DNA of 6,267 bases from NCBI GenBank assembly GCA_027457205.1, contig DAIDTM010000174.1, positions 1-6,267 on the forward strand, given 5' to 3'. The position numbers and the translations under genes are program-made. The DNA is from Anaerolineae bacterium. Lineage in GTDB: Bacteria; Chloroflexota; Anaerolineae; UBA4142. Each line of letters begins with the position of its first letter. The first letter of the stretch is position 1. The notes beneath the pieces were generated by a model. That model was not told the origin of the DNA, searched no databases, and saw nothing but the letters and a program-made list of their open reading frames with translations. This document shows positions 6,097 through 6,267 of the stretch, piece by piece.

Positions 6097-6267
6097 AGGT
6101 CTCGATCCTCATTCCGCTTAAAAGCGACAACGCCTACATCCGTGAGACGCTCGCGCGGCTGAAAGAAATCGATTACTCTGATTACGAAATTTTTGTTCTG
6201 CCCGATGCACCGTACTCGTGGGGCGATTCGGTGCGGGTTATTCCGACCGGCGCTGTCGGACCTGCCG
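6093..6267 (+). CDS. GT2-family glycosyltransferase, 5' end only (cut by right edge)
   Basis: This is the first 58 codons of a gene starting at GTG 6093, which overlaps the stop of the preceding GT2 gene as GTGA, as at the junctions upstream. The reading MKVSILIPLKSDNAYIRETL, then LKEIDYSDYEIFVLPDAP and VIPTGAVGPA, matches the N-terminal beta-strand/helix pattern of GT-A glycosyltransferases. It has the usual V-S-I-L-I-P start, a DY-x-D-Y-E-I-x-V-L-P-D second strand, and a tail like the TG-x-x-GPA segment seen in GT2 enzymes of polysaccharide loci. The DXD motif and acceptor region lie beyond the window. It is probably a cytoplasmic sugar transferase in the same operon; its donor and acceptor cannot be inferred. 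Confidence 0.8.
   Translation, partial: MKVSILIPLKSDNAYIRETLARLKEIDYSDYEIFVLPDAPYSWGDSVRVIPTGAVGPA

Noticed and set aside
6093..6267. Frameshifted continuation of the preceding GT2 gene
   Set aside because: The sequence restarts with a complete GT-A N-terminus (VSILIP strand onward) at a GTGA overlap, so it is a new gene and not a broken tail.

Overview
The window is a densely packed, one-strand block of cell-surface polysaccharide genes. All six recognisable genes read on the + strand. In order they are: the 3' part of a membrane polymerase/ligase of the O-antigen ligase (Wzy_C) type, a MurJ/MVF-family flippase-like protein, a GT4-type glycosyltransferase, a second flippase of the Wzx/PST type, a membrane-anchored GT2 glycosyltransferase resembling polyprenyl-phosphate hexose synthases, and the 5' start of another GT2 glycosyltransferase cut by the right edge. 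I see no RNA gene, CRISPR array, insertion sequence or minus-strand gene.

Organism: the DNA is GC-rich, with heavy use of GCG (Ala) and CGC (Arg). Some genes start with TTG or GTG, genes overlap by 4 nt, and the only intergenic gap is filled with degenerate 7-bp repeats. This fits a GC-rich environmental bacterium. My guess from style is a Chloroflexota (Anaerolineae-like) genome, held with low confidence because nothing here is a phylogenetic marker.

Layout: positions 1-885 hold the polymerase/ligase C-terminal part, and 875 (or 896)-2512 the MurJ-like protein. A 43-bp gap with heptamer repeats follows at 2513-2555. Then come 2556-3794 (GT4), 3791-5092 (Wzx-like), 5089-6096 (GT2 with C-terminal membrane segments) and 6093-6267 (partial GT2). 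The last three junctions are ATGA or GTGA overlaps, which suggests translational coupling. The one real break is the repeat-filled gap before the GT4 gene.

How they may work together (inference): cytoplasmic glycosyltransferases build a lipid-linked oligosaccharide, the Wzx-like protein (and perhaps the MurJ-like one) moves it across the membrane, and the Wzy_C protein polymerises or ligates it outside. The DPM1/DPG-like GT2 may charge polyprenyl phosphate with a hexose for side-branch transfer. The points most worth a second look are a MurJ homologue lacking most of the charged residues known to matter in E. coli MurJ, two flippases of different families in one cluster, and two facing arrays of 7-bp repeats, one of which forms the end of the MurJ-like coding region. 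I found no clear evidence of a wholly new system; this looks like a surface-glycan locus with several unusual details.
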